Source: Gammaproteobacteria bacterium
GTDB taxonomy: Bacteria; Gemmatimonadota; Gemmatimonadetes; Longimicrobiales; Gaopeijiaceae
Length of the DNA stretch: 64,000 bases
Direction of reading: 5' to 3'
Assembly (NCBI GenBank): GCA_028819075.1
Contig: JAPPMM010000043.1
Span: forward strand, 186,001-250,000
Position 1 is the first letter of the stretch, and each line of letters begins with the position of its first letter. The translations under genes and the position numbers were made by a program. Below the pieces are notes generated by a model. That model ran no database searches and had not been told where the DNA came from. It saw nothing but the letters and a program-made list of their open reading frames with translations. Of this stretch, positions 24,674 through 33,131 are shown piece after piece.

Positions 24674-24919
24674 TCAGGGCACGAGCTGGGTTCCGTCGGC
24701 ATCGAGTACGGAAATCGCGTCAACCGGGCACTCGTCGCAGGCGGCCAACAGAGTCTCGCGGTCCACTTCGTCGATCCCCGCCCTGAACGTCGCAATCCCC
24801 TCGTCATCCAACTCGAAGGCGGCTTCGGCGGCCTCGATGCAGTCGCCGAAGCCCACGCAGAGATCCCGGTCGATCCGGATCAGAAGGTCTCCTGTCCGTC
24901 GCTCGTCAATGTCGCTCAC
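24674..24919 (-). CDS. Single-cluster (3Fe-4S-type) ferredoxin
   Basis: 81 residues from a GTG at 24919; a longer start at 24976 is possible. The motif C-VGFGD-C has Phe where a 4Fe-4S protein would have Cys, and CPVDAIS gives the final ligand, the pattern of 3Fe-4S ferredoxins (C-x5-C...CP). The acidic body (EAAEAAFELDDEG) fits a soluble electron carrier. It ends 22 nt before the Mrp start and diverges from hemA, so the promoters share about 200 bp. It could serve the radical SAM or another cytosolic reductase. Confidence 0.78.
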   Translation of the reverse strand: MSDIDERRTGDLLIRIDRDLCVGFGDCIEAAEAAFELDDEGIATFRAGIDEVDRETLLAACDECPVDAISVLDADGTQLVP

Positions 24920-25002
24920 CGGGATCCCGTCGCTGAAGTAGAGTCCTCGCCGGTGTCGGCCGGGACGGCTGAACATCTCCAGGGCCGCGAAACCGGGCAA
25001 GG

Positions 25003-25032
25003 TTGAAGGCGTGCCGTATCGATAACTATTAT
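25003..25032 (+). promoter_or_regulatory. Promoter of hemA
   Basis: TTGAAG (25003-25008) and TATTAT (25027-25032) with an 18-nt spacer lie about 88 nt before the hemA GTG. The elements are close to the housekeeping consensus and are AT-rich against a GC-rich background. Confidence 0.6.
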
Positions 25033-25033
25033 C
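25021..25033. promoter_or_regulatory. Operator-like palindrome overlapping the hemA -10 element
   Basis: GATAA-CTA-TTATC is a perfect 5+5 inverted repeat overlapping the hemA -10 element, in the shared region with the divergent ferredoxin. GATAAT/ATTATC hexamers are the building blocks of Fur-type boxes, so iron-dependent control of hemA and ferredoxin is possible. A single palindrome of this size can also arise by chance. Confidence 0.4.
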
Positions 25034-25119
25034 ATCTTCTGCCCGCCCGTTGCCACGGCAGGCTCGGAACCCGCCCGGGACGTATCGGCCCGGCACGACG
25101 CTTCAACCCCAGGGAGACA

Positions 25120-26439
25120 GTGGAACTCCTGGTATTCGGGACCAACCACAGGGTCGCCCCGGCCGCGGCCCGGGACCAGTTGGCGCTTTCCGGCGAAGAA
25201 ACGCGCGAGTTGCTCGGAACGCTCGTCGACGGCGCGGACGGCGACCGCGTGGTTCGCGAGAGCGTGGTCCTGTCCACCTGCACGCGCACCGAGATCTTCG
25301 CCTGGACGCGCGAGCCGGCTCGGGCCATCGAACTGATGCGTCACAGGCTGCGCGACGTAAAGGACAACGACGCCGTATCCACCTCGCGTCACACGTTCTC
25401 CCTCAGCGGGCGCGAGGGAGTTCATCACCTCTTCCGCGTGGCCGCCGGACTCGATTCGCTCATGATCGGCGAGCCGCAGGTGCTGGGACAGGTGCGGCAG
25501 GCCTACGCCCTGGCTGAGGAGGAGGGAACCTGCGGGCCGTATCTGACCCGGCTGTTCCAGTCCGCCGTGCGCACGGGGAAGCGGGCGCGCGCGGAAACGG
25601 ATATCGGCAAGGGATCGGCGTCGGTGGCGTTCGCCGCGGTGCGGCTGGCAACCAACATTCTCCCCGACCTGTCCGAGCAGGCGGTGCTGGTGGTGGGCGC
25701 GGGACGCACCGGCGCCCAGGCCGCGCGCAACTTCGCCGCGAAACGACCCCGCAGCCTGACCATCGTGAATCGTTCCGCCGCACGCGCGCAGGCGGTCGCG
25801 GACGAGTTCGGCGCGACCGCGCGGCCCTTCGACGAACTCCACGCCGCGCTGAAGCGGGCCAGCGTCGTGGTGACCGCGACCTCGGCCCCGAATCCGGTCA
25901 TCACCGCCGCAACGCTCTGCGCCATCATGCGCGAGCGCGGTCGAAGGCCGCTGGTGATCATCGACATCGCCAACCCCAGGGATGTCGAATCCAGCGCTGG
26001 CCGCATTCCCAACGTCTTCCTGCGCGACCTGGACAGCCTGGGCGACATCGTGCAGGAGAACCTGATCCGCCGCAGCAAGCAGATTCCCCACGTCGAGCGC
26101 ATTGTCGAGGAGGAACTCCAGAACTTCGTCGACTGGTTCGACACGCTGCAGGTGGTTCCGGTGCTCCGGTCGCTGCGCGAGAGCTTCTACAGGATCGCGG
26201 ACGAGGAAGTGCGCCGGCACCTGCCCGGTTTCGACGAGTCGAGCCGCGACCGCCTGGAGCGCTACACCCGCTCGCTGGTGGCCCGGCTTCTGCACCAGCC
26301 CACCTGCCACCTGCGCGAGCTCGACCTGGAGACTTCCGAGGGGGTTTCCAGTCTGGCGGCGGTCAAGGAGATCTTCCAGCTCACGCCGGACGAGCCTGTG
26401 GAGTCCAACGGCGAACACGCGCCCAACGGCGCCGGCTGA
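25120..26439 (+). CDS. hemA: Glutamyl-tRNA reductase
   Basis: 439 residues from a GTG at 25120 preceded by AGGGAG. It makes glutamate-1-semialdehyde from glutamyl-tRNA, the first committed step of C5-pathway haem synthesis. The catalytic Cys54 lies in STCTRTE. GLDSLMIGEPQVLGQVR, the NADPH-binding VLVVGAGRTG and a long C-terminal dimerisation helix bundle are all present. The N-terminal GTNHRVAP is the family start, so upstream in-frame codons are rejected. It is followed by hemB after 46 nt. The equivalent of hemL is not in the window. Confidence 0.95.
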   Translation: MELLVFGTNHRVAPAAARDQLALSGEETRELLGTLVDGADGDRVVRESVVLSTCTRTEIFAWTREPARAIELMRHRLRDVKDNDAVSTSRHTFSLSGREGVHHLFRVAAGLDSLMIGEPQVLGQVRQAYALAEEEGTCGPYLTRLFQSAVRTGKRARAETDIGKGSASVAFAAVRLATNILPDLSEQAVLVVGAGRTGAQAARNFAAKRPRSLTIVNRSAARAQAVADEFGATARPFDELHAALKRASVVVTATSAPNPVITAATLCAIMRERGRRPLVIIDIANPRDVESSAGRIPNVFLRDLDSLGDIVQENLIRRSKQIPHVERIVEEELQNFVDWFDTLQVVPVLRSLRESFYRIADEEVRRHLPGFDESSRDRLERYTRSLVARLLHQPTCHLRELDLETSEGVSSLAAVKEIFQLTPDEPVESNGEHAPNGAG

Positions 26440-26485
26440 ACGCCGCGGCGGACGGCCCACCCGCAGAACGGCGGCATCGCGACGC

Positions 26486-27469
26486 ATGGCCTATCCGCAG
26501 CACCGCCTCCGCCGCCTCCGGCAGTCGCCTGCCTGGCGCCGCCTGGTGCGCGAGAGCGCGCTCCGGGTGGAAGATCTCGTGTATCCGCTCTTCGTGGTGC
26601 CGGGCGAAGGACGGCGCCAGCCCGTGCCCAGCATGCCCGGCATACACCGCTTCTCCCCTGGGCTGCTCGTGGAGGAAGCCGGAACGGCCGTGGACGCGGG
26701 GGTGGGCGCCGTTCTCCTCTTCGGCGTGCCCGACCACAAGGACGCGCTGGGCTCCGAAGCCTACGCGGAGGGCGGCCTGGTGCCGCGGACGGTGCGTGAA
26801 CTCAAGGCGCGCTATCCCGACCTGCTGGTTTGGACCGACGTGTGCCTCTGCCAGTACACCGACCACGGCCACTGCGCCATCCTTGCGGCGGACGGCTCTC
26901 CGGACGAGGAAGCCACCCTGCCCCTGCTCGCCCGGGCCGCTGTCTCTCACGCCCGCGCGGGAGCGGACGCGGTGGCCCCGAGCGACATGCTGGACGGGCG
27001 CGTGGGCGCGATCCGCGCGGCCCTGGACGAGGCGGGCCACGGCTCGACCCCCATCGTGTCGTACGCGGCCAAGTACGCCTCGGCCTTCTACGGCCCCTTC
27101 CGCGACGCGGCCCACTCGGCGCCTTCGCACGGCGACCGCCGCACCCACCAGATGGACCCCGCCAACAGCGACGAGGCGCTGCGCGAGGTGCAGGCCGACC
27201 TGGAGGAGGGCGCGGACATCGTAATGGTCAAGCCAGCGGGCCCCTGCCTCGACGTGATCCGGCGGGTCAGGGACACCTTCCGCGCGCCCACCGCCGCGTA
27301 CCAGGTGTCCGGCGAGTTCAGCATGATGCGCGCCGCGGGCGAACGCGGCTGGATCGACGAGAGGGCGGTGGCGCTGGAGAGCCTGGGCGCGATCAAGCGG
27401 GCGGGCGCGGACATCATCGTCACCTACTACGCCGTGGAGGCCGCACGCTGGCTGCGCGAAGACACCTGA
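26486..27469 (+). CDS. hemB: Delta-aminolevulinic acid dehydratase (porphobilinogen synthase)
   Basis: 327 residues. Zinc ligands C120, C122 and C130 in DVCLCQYTDHGHC mark the zinc-dependent branch. Active-site lysines are K196 (SYAAKYAS) and K249 (IVMVKPA). YQVSGEFSM closes the site. It condenses two ALA molecules to porphobilinogen. It lies directly after hemA and before a HmuY-like gene, forming a haem-supply operon adjacent to the radical SAM/PCP_red block. Confidence 0.95.
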   Translation: MAYPQHRLRRLRQSPAWRRLVRESALRVEDLVYPLFVVPGEGRRQPVPSMPGIHRFSPGLLVEEAGTAVDAGVGAVLLFGVPDHKDALGSEAYAEGGLVPRTVRELKARYPDLLVWTDVCLCQYTDHGHCAILAADGSPDEEATLPLLARAAVSHARAGADAVAPSDMLDGRVGAIRAALDEAGHGSTPIVSYAAKYASAFYGPFRDAAHSAPSHGDRRTHQMDPANSDEALREVQADLEEGADIVMVKPAGPCLDVIRRVRDTFRAPTAAYQVSGEFSMMRAAGERGWIDERAVALESLGAIKRAGADIIVTYYAVEAARWLREDT

Positions 27470-27489
27470 GGATCCGCCCGGAGAACCGG

Positions 27490-28155
27490 GTGCCGGCCGT
27501 GCTGGTCGGCATCATCGTGGTCCTGGCCGTTGTGCTGGTGACCATGTCCTTCGGCAGGCCCGTGGTCGAGGCTCACGTCCCGACACCCCCGGACCCCTCC
27601 GAGGCCGGTGAGACGCTCGTAGGTCCCATCGACTACACCGTGGATGCCACTTCCACCGGCGCGTGGCAATTCTTCGACTTCTCGCGCGGCTCGGTGGTGG
27701 TGAACCCGGGGCCTGGTGAGTGGGATCTGGCTTTTAGGCGCTTCCACATCATCGCCAACGGCGGCCCCGGCTTTTCCGGGGAAGGCGGGATCATCCGCCT
27801 GGAGGAGACCGACCTCGACGCGGTTTCGGAGCTGCCCGACGCACCTTACGTGGAGACCCGGGTGCGGCGCGATTCGGTCAACGCCGCCATCGAGCGCTGG
27901 TATGCCTACGGCTGGACAAGCCACCTCCTGACGCCGCACCCCGCCGTCTACGCGGTCCGGACGGCCGACGGCCGCTATGCCAAGCTGCAGCTTTTGGGAT
28001 ACTACTGCCCGGGCGCCCAGCCCGGATGCCTGACCTTCCGCTACGTCTACCAGGGGGCGGGCGGCCGCTCGGTGGCGACGCCTGCGGAGGCCGGCGAAGC
28101 CGTGAATCGTGAGCCGGACACCGGGGACCCATCCCGCGCCAGCGGCGAACGATGA
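27490..28155 (+). CDS. HmuY-like membrane-anchored protein
   Basis: 221 residues from a GTG at 27490 (preceding GGAG). One N-terminal helix (about 2-19) anchors a beta-rich domain. WQFFDFSRGSVV, EWDLAFRRFHIIANGG and a late YAKLQLLGYY fit the HmuY family, known in Bacteroidetes as haem-binding surface proteins. It sits 20 nt after hemB and overlaps the next gene by 4 nt. A haem-sensing or haem-handling role matches the operon, but the conserved haem-ligating His of the best-known HmuY is not evident. Confidence 0.6.
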   Translation: MPAVLVGIIVVLAVVLVTMSFGRPVVEAHVPTPPDPSEAGETLVGPIDYTVDATSTGAWQFFDFSRGSVVVNPGPGEWDLAFRRFHIIANGGPGFSGEGGIIRLEETDLDAVSELPDAPYVETRVRRDSVNAAIERWYAYGWTSHLLTPHPAVYAVRTADGRYAKLQLLGYYCPGAQPGCLTFRYVYQGAGGRSVATPAEAGEAVNREPDTGDPSRASGER

Positions 28156-28538
28156 CACCCACCGCACCGACGGAAGCAGGGGACCGGAGGCGGGAGCTGC
28201 GCCGCGCACTGCGCGAACGACTGGCGCGCGGGATCTACGAGCGCGAGAAGGCCCGCGACCCGACCCGGAGCAGGCGCCAGTCTTCGTGGGAGGACCTGAA
28301 CGCCGGCCGCCGCGCGACGCGGCTGAACTATGCCGACGAGCTGCTCACCACCCTCGCCGGAGCCCTGGGCGTGGACTGGACGACGGTCGAAGGCCTGGAG
28401 GCCTGCGCGGGCGCGGCACTTGCGCAGGGGGGCCGGGATCGCGAGATCGCCGCCGCCGGGACGCAGGAACTGGCCGAAGTGCTCGCCGCATTGGTGCCGA
28501 GGCCGGCGGCCGGGCTGGGACGCAGCCGGGGCTCGTGA
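28152..28538 (+). CDS. Hypothetical charged helical protein
   Basis: 128 residues whose ATG overlaps the previous stop (ATGA). It is Arg/Glu-rich at the start (RRRELRRALRERLARGIYEREKARD), then Ala-rich and helical, without membrane segments or cysteines. No family is recognised. The tight overlap with the HmuY-like gene indicates co-translation in the hemA-hemB operon, of which it is the last member. Confidence 0.5.
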   Translation: MTPTAPTEAGDRRRELRRALRERLARGIYEREKARDPTRSRRQSSWEDLNAGRRATRLNYADELLTTLAGALGVDWTTVEGLEACAGAALAQGGRDREIAAAGTQELAEVLAALVPRPAAGLGRSRGS

Positions 28539-28547
28539 TAACCTAAT

Positions 28548-28570
28548 CGGACTAAGTCCAGTTAGTTCGA
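28548..28570. repeat. Overlapping dyads in the convergent hem/VWA gap
   Basis: The 61-bp gap contains the palindrome GGACT-A-AGTCC (28549-28559) and a wider imperfect dyad CGGACTA / TAGTTCG, and it is unusually AT-rich. GGACTA/TAGTCC half-sites resemble Rrf2-family (IscR-like) sites. Here the site lies between two converging genes, where a promoter is not expected, so a weak bidirectional terminator is the plainer reading. Confidence 0.35.
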
Positions 28571-28599
28571 CATTCGAACGCCGGGCTTCCAGCTCCTTC

Positions 28600-29886
28600 T
28601 CAGGCGATCCGCCGCTGCTTGCGCCTGAGGAAGTCCATCATGATGTACTGCCCCAGGGTGAGCGAACTCGTGAAGTAGGCCTTTCCGCGCGAGATCTCGG
28701 TCACCTCGCGCACGAAGCGCACCAGGTAGGGGTCGCGGGCCAGCATGAAGGTGTTGATGTGGATGCCCGCATTCCGGCATGCAGCCACCTCGCGGAACGT
28801 CCGCCGCAGAATGAGGCCGTCGGGCGCGCCCGAGTTCTTGTAGATGCGGCCGTTGGGAAGAGTCACCGCGGAGGGCTTGCCGTCGGTGATCATGATGATC
28901 TGCATCATGTCCTTCTTCTGCGCCTTGAGCAGGCGGCGCGCGATCAGGAGACCTTCCGCGGTATTGGTGTGGAACGGTCCCACCTGCGCACGCGCGAGCT
29001 GCGAAAGCGGGATTTCCGTCGCGCGGTCGCCGAAGGTCACCACCCTGAGCACGTCGCCCGGAAACTGGGTGCGGATGAGGTGGGTCAGCGCCAGCGCCAC
29101 CCGCTTGGCGGGCCCGAAGCGGTCCTCGCCGTACAGGATCATCGAGTGCGACACGTCGAGCATGAGCACCGTGGCGCACGAGGACCGGTACTCGGTCTGG
29201 CGCACCATGAGGTCCTGGTAGTCGAGCTCGATGGGAATCGACAGCCCCTCACGCTCGATCGCGCTCCGGAGGGTGGCGGGAATGTCCAGGTTCAGCACGT
29301 CGCCGTACTCGTAGGGGCGGCTCGCCGCGTCGGCCTCGACGCCGGTGGCAAGCTGCGGGGTTTCGTGGGATCCGAAGCTGGACGTCCCGCTGGCCGAAAG
29401 CAGATTGCGCAGAGCGCGATATCCCAGAAAATCCATCCCCTTGCGCGTGAGGCCGAAGTTCACGCTGCGGGCCGCGTCCCTAGCTTCGTCGATGTGCCCC
29501 TGGCCGGTCATTTCCTGCGCAGGCGGCATGGCCTTGCCGCCCTCGAGGGTCAGGTAGCCTTCCTCCACCAGCTTCTGCACGATTTCGTCGATGAGCTGGG
29601 CGATGCGGCGCTGGACCTCCTCGTCGCCCTCCCCCTCGCCGCGGAGTTCCTCGAGCATCTCCGGGGTGAACTGCCCGCTCTCGATGAGGGCGTCCAGGAT
29701 CGCCCTCTGCAGGGCGTCGTAGGAGCTCGTGTCCTCGGTCCCGGACCATCCCCAGTAGGGATGAAAGTGCGGGCCGCCGGCGAAGCCCCCGTCCATCAGG
29801 AAGTCGGTGAGGTGCTCGAGCAGGGCCTCGAGGTTCAGGGCGTCGAGCAGGCCCGGCCGATACTTTGTGTAGGTCGTGAAGCGCAC
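28600..29886 (-). CDS. VWA-domain protein, likely partner of a ChlI/MoxR-like ATPase
   Basis: 428 residues. A helical N-terminal half (FTPEMLEEL, YLTLEGGKAM, GLTRKGMDFLGYRAL) is followed by a von Willebrand A domain with a complete MIDAS start, D244-V-S-H-S, then TNTAEGL and MITDGKP. Proteins of this build pair with MoxR/ChlI-type AAA+ ATPases. The only candidate nearby is at 31662-33131, separated by mutY and a DinB-like gene. The pair resembles the ChlD/ChlI arrangement, but the same domains are used in assembly chaperones, so no chelatase activity is assigned. Confidence 0.82.
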   Translation of the reverse strand: MRFTTYTKYRPGLLDALNLEALLEHLTDFLMDGGFAGGPHFHPYWGWSGTEDTSSYDALQRAILDALIESGQFTPEMLEELRGEGEGDEEVQRRIAQLIDEIVQKLVEEGYLTLEGGKAMPPAQEMTGQGHIDEARDAARSVNFGLTRKGMDFLGYRALRNLLSASGTSSFGSHETPQLATGVEADAASRPYEYGDVLNLDIPATLRSAIEREGLSIPIELDYQDLMVRQTEYRSSCATVLMLDVSHSMILYGEDRFGPAKRVALALTHLIRTQFPGDVLRVVTFGDRATEIPLSQLARAQVGPFHTNTAEGLLIARRLLKAQKKDMMQIIMITDGKPSAVTLPNGRIYKNSGAPDGLILRRTFREVAACRNAGIHINTFMLARDPYLVRFVREVTEISRGKAYFTSSLTLGQYIMMDFLRRKQRRIA

Positions 29887-29975
29887 TGCCCTGCCCTCCC
29901 GGAGTGAGCGTCCGCTCGCACCCGCCGGTCCATCAACCTGAACGGCCGCCGGCGCGGCCGGCCATCCACAGGAGA

Positions 29976-30995
29976 ATGGAAGCCATCCACGAAAGACTGC
30001 TCGCGTGGTTCGACGCGCACAAGCGGAACCTGCCGTGGCGGGGGGTCGGCGACCCCTACGCGGTGTGGATCTCGGAGGTCATGCTGCAGCAGACGCGAGC
30101 CGCCTTCGTGGCCCCCTTCTACCGGCGCTGGATGGAGCGGTTCCCGGATGTAGGCGCGCTCGCCGACGCCGACCTGGAAGAGGTGCTGCGGCTGTGGCGG
30201 GGGCTCGGATACTACGCCCGGGCGCGCAACGCCCACCGGTGCGCGCGGAAGGTGCGGGATGGGCATGGCGGTGTACTGCCCTCGTCGGCCGCGGGCCTGC
30301 GGGCCCTGCCGGGGATCGGACCGTACACCGCGGCCGCGGTGGCCAGCATTGCCTTCGGGGAGGCGGTGCCAGCCGTGGACGGCAACGTGCGCCGGGTGGT
30401 GGCGCGGCTGTTCGACCTCCCCGATCCCTCGCTCGCGCGGGCGCGCGATCTCGCGGCCGGACTGTTGGACAGAACACGTCCGGGCGACTTCAACGAGGCG
30501 ATGATGGAGCTGGGGGCCACCGTGTGCACGCCCCGGTCGCCGAAGTGCGGAGCGTGTCCGCTGGCGGCGGACTGCCGGGCGCGCGCAGCCGGCACGGCGG
30601 CGGAGCGGCCGCTGAGGCGAAGGCGGCGCCCGGTGTCCACCCGCACCTGGGACGTGCAGGTCGCGGTCTCGCCGCAGGGCAGGACGCTGGTGGTGCGGCG
30701 CCCGCGCGAGGGGCTGCTGGGGGGGATGTGGGAGTTCCCGGCGGTGGAGGTGGACGATGGCGCTGACCGGGGTGGACGACCGATGAAGGTCGCGGAGCCC
30801 GCGGCCGGGGCGGCCGTGGAACTGCCCGCGGTCACCCACCGGTTCTCGCACTTCACGGCGGTGTACCGGCCGCGGCGGGTCGAGGTGGCCGCGGAGTGGG
30901 GGGAGGCGGCGGGCCGCTGGGTCACACCTGCAGAGTTGGCCGACCTGGCCCTGCCGGTCGCCCAGCAGCGCATCGCCCGGGCGGCAGGCTTCTGA
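29976..30995 (+). CDS. mutY: A/G-specific adenine DNA glycosylase
   Basis: 339 residues. It removes adenine mispaired with 8-oxoguanine. The catalytic Glu34 lies in SEVMLQQT, the helix-hairpin-helix is LPGIGPYTAAA, the catalytic Asp135 is in VDGNVRR, and the [4Fe-4S] ligands C184, C191, C194 and C200 are present. The C-terminal NUDIX-like domain carries the RFSHF motif that reads 8-oxoG. The ATG at 29976 gives the normal N-terminus; a GTG at 29904 adds a Pro/Arg-rich stretch and is less likely. It interrupts the VWA/AAA+ pair on the opposite strand. Confidence 0.94.
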   Translation: MEAIHERLLAWFDAHKRNLPWRGVGDPYAVWISEVMLQQTRAAFVAPFYRRWMERFPDVGALADADLEEVLRLWRGLGYYARARNAHRCARKVRDGHGGVLPSSAAGLRALPGIGPYTAAAVASIAFGEAVPAVDGNVRRVVARLFDLPDPSLARARDLAAGLLDRTRPGDFNEAMMELGATVCTPRSPKCGACPLAADCRARAAGTAAERPLRRRRRPVSTRTWDVQVAVSPQGRTLVVRRPREGLLGGMWEFPAVEVDDGADRGGRPMKVAEPAAGAAVELPAVTHRFSHFTAVYRPRRVEVAAEWGEAAGRWVTPAELADLALPVAQQRIARAAGF

Positions 30996-31045
30996 CGAGC
31001 ACGGCGCCCCGGACGCCGGCGACGGCTACACCGGGGTGGCGGCGG

Positions 31046-31642
31046 TCACCGCGACCAGGGCGGCACGACCCGGTTCATGCGGGCATAGGCGATCGCCTGC
31101 CCCAGGTGCTCGTTCATGTGGGTCAGCAGCTGCAGCAACACCGCCCAGTTCTCCACTTCGCGGCCGTACAGCTCGGTGGGCTTCGCCAGGTCCGCCTCGG
31201 ACATCGCGTCCATGATGCCGCGCACATGATCCATCGACGCGGCAAGAATGCGCACCGCCTCGCCCTTGGTGGTCACCCGCTCTTCCAGCGAGGCGTAATC
31301 CACGCCCGCAGGTGCGTCGACCCCGAGGTACATGTCCGGATACATGTAGTTGTAGCGGGCGACGTGCATGTACGCGGCGGCCACGGTGTACACCCCCTCC
31401 ATGGGCTGCCACGAGTACGACTCTGCCGGCATCGCCTCGGCCAGCGCCACGAGCTTCTCTGCCGACGCCTCGAACTGGCCCCGCAACTCTCCGCCGAATC
31501 CGGAAATCCCTTGTGCGTGCACGGGCATCGCCAACACCGCCGCCGCGGCGAGCGTCAGCACGCCGCGGGCGAGAAGCAACCGCCCTCGACGACTCGTGAC
31601 CGGGGCCTTCGCGTAGACTGAAGCACGAGTGAAACGACGCAT
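31046..31642 (-). CDS. Secreted DinB-like protein
   Basis: 198 residues from ATG 31642 with an excellent AGGAGG site. The signal peptide ends VHAQG (about residue 39). The four-helix DinB/YfiT-like body shows metal-binding His in AAYMHVARYN and in THMNEHLGQA, the usual triad layout. Most DinB-like proteins are cytosolic thiol-linked transferases; this one is exported. It lies 20 nt after the AAA+ gene on the same strand, so it may be co-transcribed with it. Substrate unknown. Confidence 0.78.
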   Translation of the reverse strand: MRRFTRASVYAKAPVTSRRGRLLLARGVLTLAAAAVLAMPVHAQGISGFGGELRGQFEASAEKLVALAEAMPAESYSWQPMEGVYTVAAAYMHVARYNYMYPDMYLGVDAPAGVDYASLEERVTTKGEAVRILAASMDHVRGIMDAMSEADLAKPTELYGREVENWAVLLQLLTHMNEHLGQAIAYARMNRVVPPWSR

Positions 31643-31661
31643 GGTTCTCCTCCTGTTCGAC

Positions 31662-33131
31662 TCAGCTCTGGGCCGGGAACGGCCCCGATTCCTTGAATCC
31701 CTGCCCCGGCGCGGGAGTGTCGTGGCGCGCGCGCCCGTACCCTCCCCCATCGGTGCGGCTGATGCGCTTGCCGTCGACCAGCGCCTCCAGCACGAGTTCG
31801 CAGGCGGATGCCGTGTGGCCGTCGCCGGCACCCTTTGTCGCCAGCCCGACATGCGAGAGCAGCTCCAGCAGGCCGGGCACGTTCTCGAATCCCTTGACGC
31901 ACGCCTTCGCCCCGGCGTCGTTGGAGACCTGCAGCGCGCCCCCCTCTTCGAAGTACTCGACGATCGGTTCCACGTCGGCGCCGCCGGCATACGTCTCGAA
32001 GACCTGCCCCGCCGCCCGTGCGATCAGCTCGCGGGCGATGCGGTCGGGTCCGTGCAGCTCGCCCTCGTATTCCAGCTCCATCTTGCCGGTGATCGCGGGC
32101 CGGGCTGCGTAGATGTCGCTCACGCGCGGCACGACGGTCTTCTCCTTCAGGCGGAGCGCGCGGCGTTCCGCGCTGGCCACGGCGATCTCCAGCACCGAGA
32201 TGGGCATGCGCTGGCTCACGCCCGAGCGCTGGTCCACGCGCTTGTCGACCCGGGCCAGAAACGCGATCGACTCCACGATCTCGCCGATGAAGTCGGGAAT
32301 CTCCACCGGAAGATCCCCCCGCTCGACCCACGACTCCTGTGCCGTGATCGCGCGTCCGACACCGAGCGTTTCCGGGTAGTGGGTGCGCACTTCGGTCCCG
32401 ATGCGGTCCTTCAGCGGCGTGATGATCTTGCCCCGCGCGGTGTAGTCCTCCGGGTTGGCGGTGAAGGCCAGCATGATGTCGAGCTGAAGGCGGATGGGGT
32501 ATCCCTTGATCTGCACATCCCCCTCCTGGAGGATGTTGAAGAGCCCCACCTGGATCTTTCCGGCCAGATCCGGAAGCTCGTTGATGGCGAAGATGCCGCG
32601 GTTGGCCCGGGGCAGAAGCCCGTAGTGGACCGTCAGCTCGTCGGCCAGGATGTGTCCCCCGCGGGCGGCCTTGATGGGGTCCACGTCCCCGATCATGTCC
32701 GCGATGCTCACGTCCGGGGTGGCGAGCTTCTCGACATACCGGCTCTCGCGCGGCACCCACGCCACCGGCGCATCCTCCCCGTGCTCCTCGATGAGCAGCC
32801 GGCCGTAGCGCGACACCGGGTGGAACGGCTCGTCGTTGATCTCGCTGCCCGCGAGAATCGGGATCTCCTCGTCCAGAAACTCCACCAGCTGACGCAGGAT
32901 CCGGCTCTTGGCCTGGCCCCGGAGGCCGAGCAGGATGAAGTCGTGCCGCGCGAGAATCCCGTTCACGATCTGGGGAACCACGCTGTCGTCGAAGCCCAGG
33001 ATGCCCGGGAACAACTCCTCCCTGTCGCGGAGCTTGCGGACCAGGTTGGCCCTCATCTCGTCCTTCACGCTGCGGGGGCGATAGCCCGATTCGCGCAACT
33101 CCCGAACCGTGGCGGGTCGGCGATGGGTCAT
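31662..33131 (-). CDS. ChlI/MoxR-like AAA+ ATPase
   Basis: 489 residues. Walker A is GLRGQAKS (69-76). The Walker B region reads GIFAINELPDL, with Asn-Glu instead of the usual Asp-Glu. GLFNILQEGDVQIKG and a later DIMLAFTANPEDYTARGKI are hallmark blocks of the Mg-chelatase ChlI/MoxR clade. The C-terminal extension of about 170 residues is not found in ChlI. It is often annotated 'magnesium chelatase', but a chaperone-like ATPase that works with the VWA protein at 28600-29886 is more likely. A DinB-like gene follows after 20 nt. Confidence 0.82.
   Translation of the reverse strand: MTHRRPATVRELRESGYRPRSVKDEMRANLVRKLRDREELFPGILGFDDSVVPQIVNGILARHDFILLGLRGQAKSRILRQLVEFLDEEIPILAGSEINDEPFHPVSRYGRLLIEEHGEDAPVAWVPRESRYVEKLATPDVSIADMIGDVDPIKAARGGHILADELTVHYGLLPRANRGIFAINELPDLAGKIQVGLFNILQEGDVQIKGYPIRLQLDIMLAFTANPEDYTARGKIITPLKDRIGTEVRTHYPETLGVGRAITAQESWVERGDLPVEIPDFIGEIVESIAFLARVDKRVDQRSGVSQRMPISVLEIAVASAERRALRLKEKTVVPRVSDIYAARPAITGKMELEYEGELHGPDRIARELIARAAGQVFETYAGGADVEPIVEYFEEGGALQVSNDAGAKACVKGFENVPGLLELLSHVGLATKGAGDGHTASACELVLEALVDGKRISRTDGGGYGRARHDTPAPGQGFKESGPFPAQS

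Noticed and set aside
31662..33131. True magnesium chelatase subunit ChlI
   Set aside because: Walker B is atypical, there is a long extra C-terminus and no ChlH gene is nearby; a MoxR-like role is more cautious.
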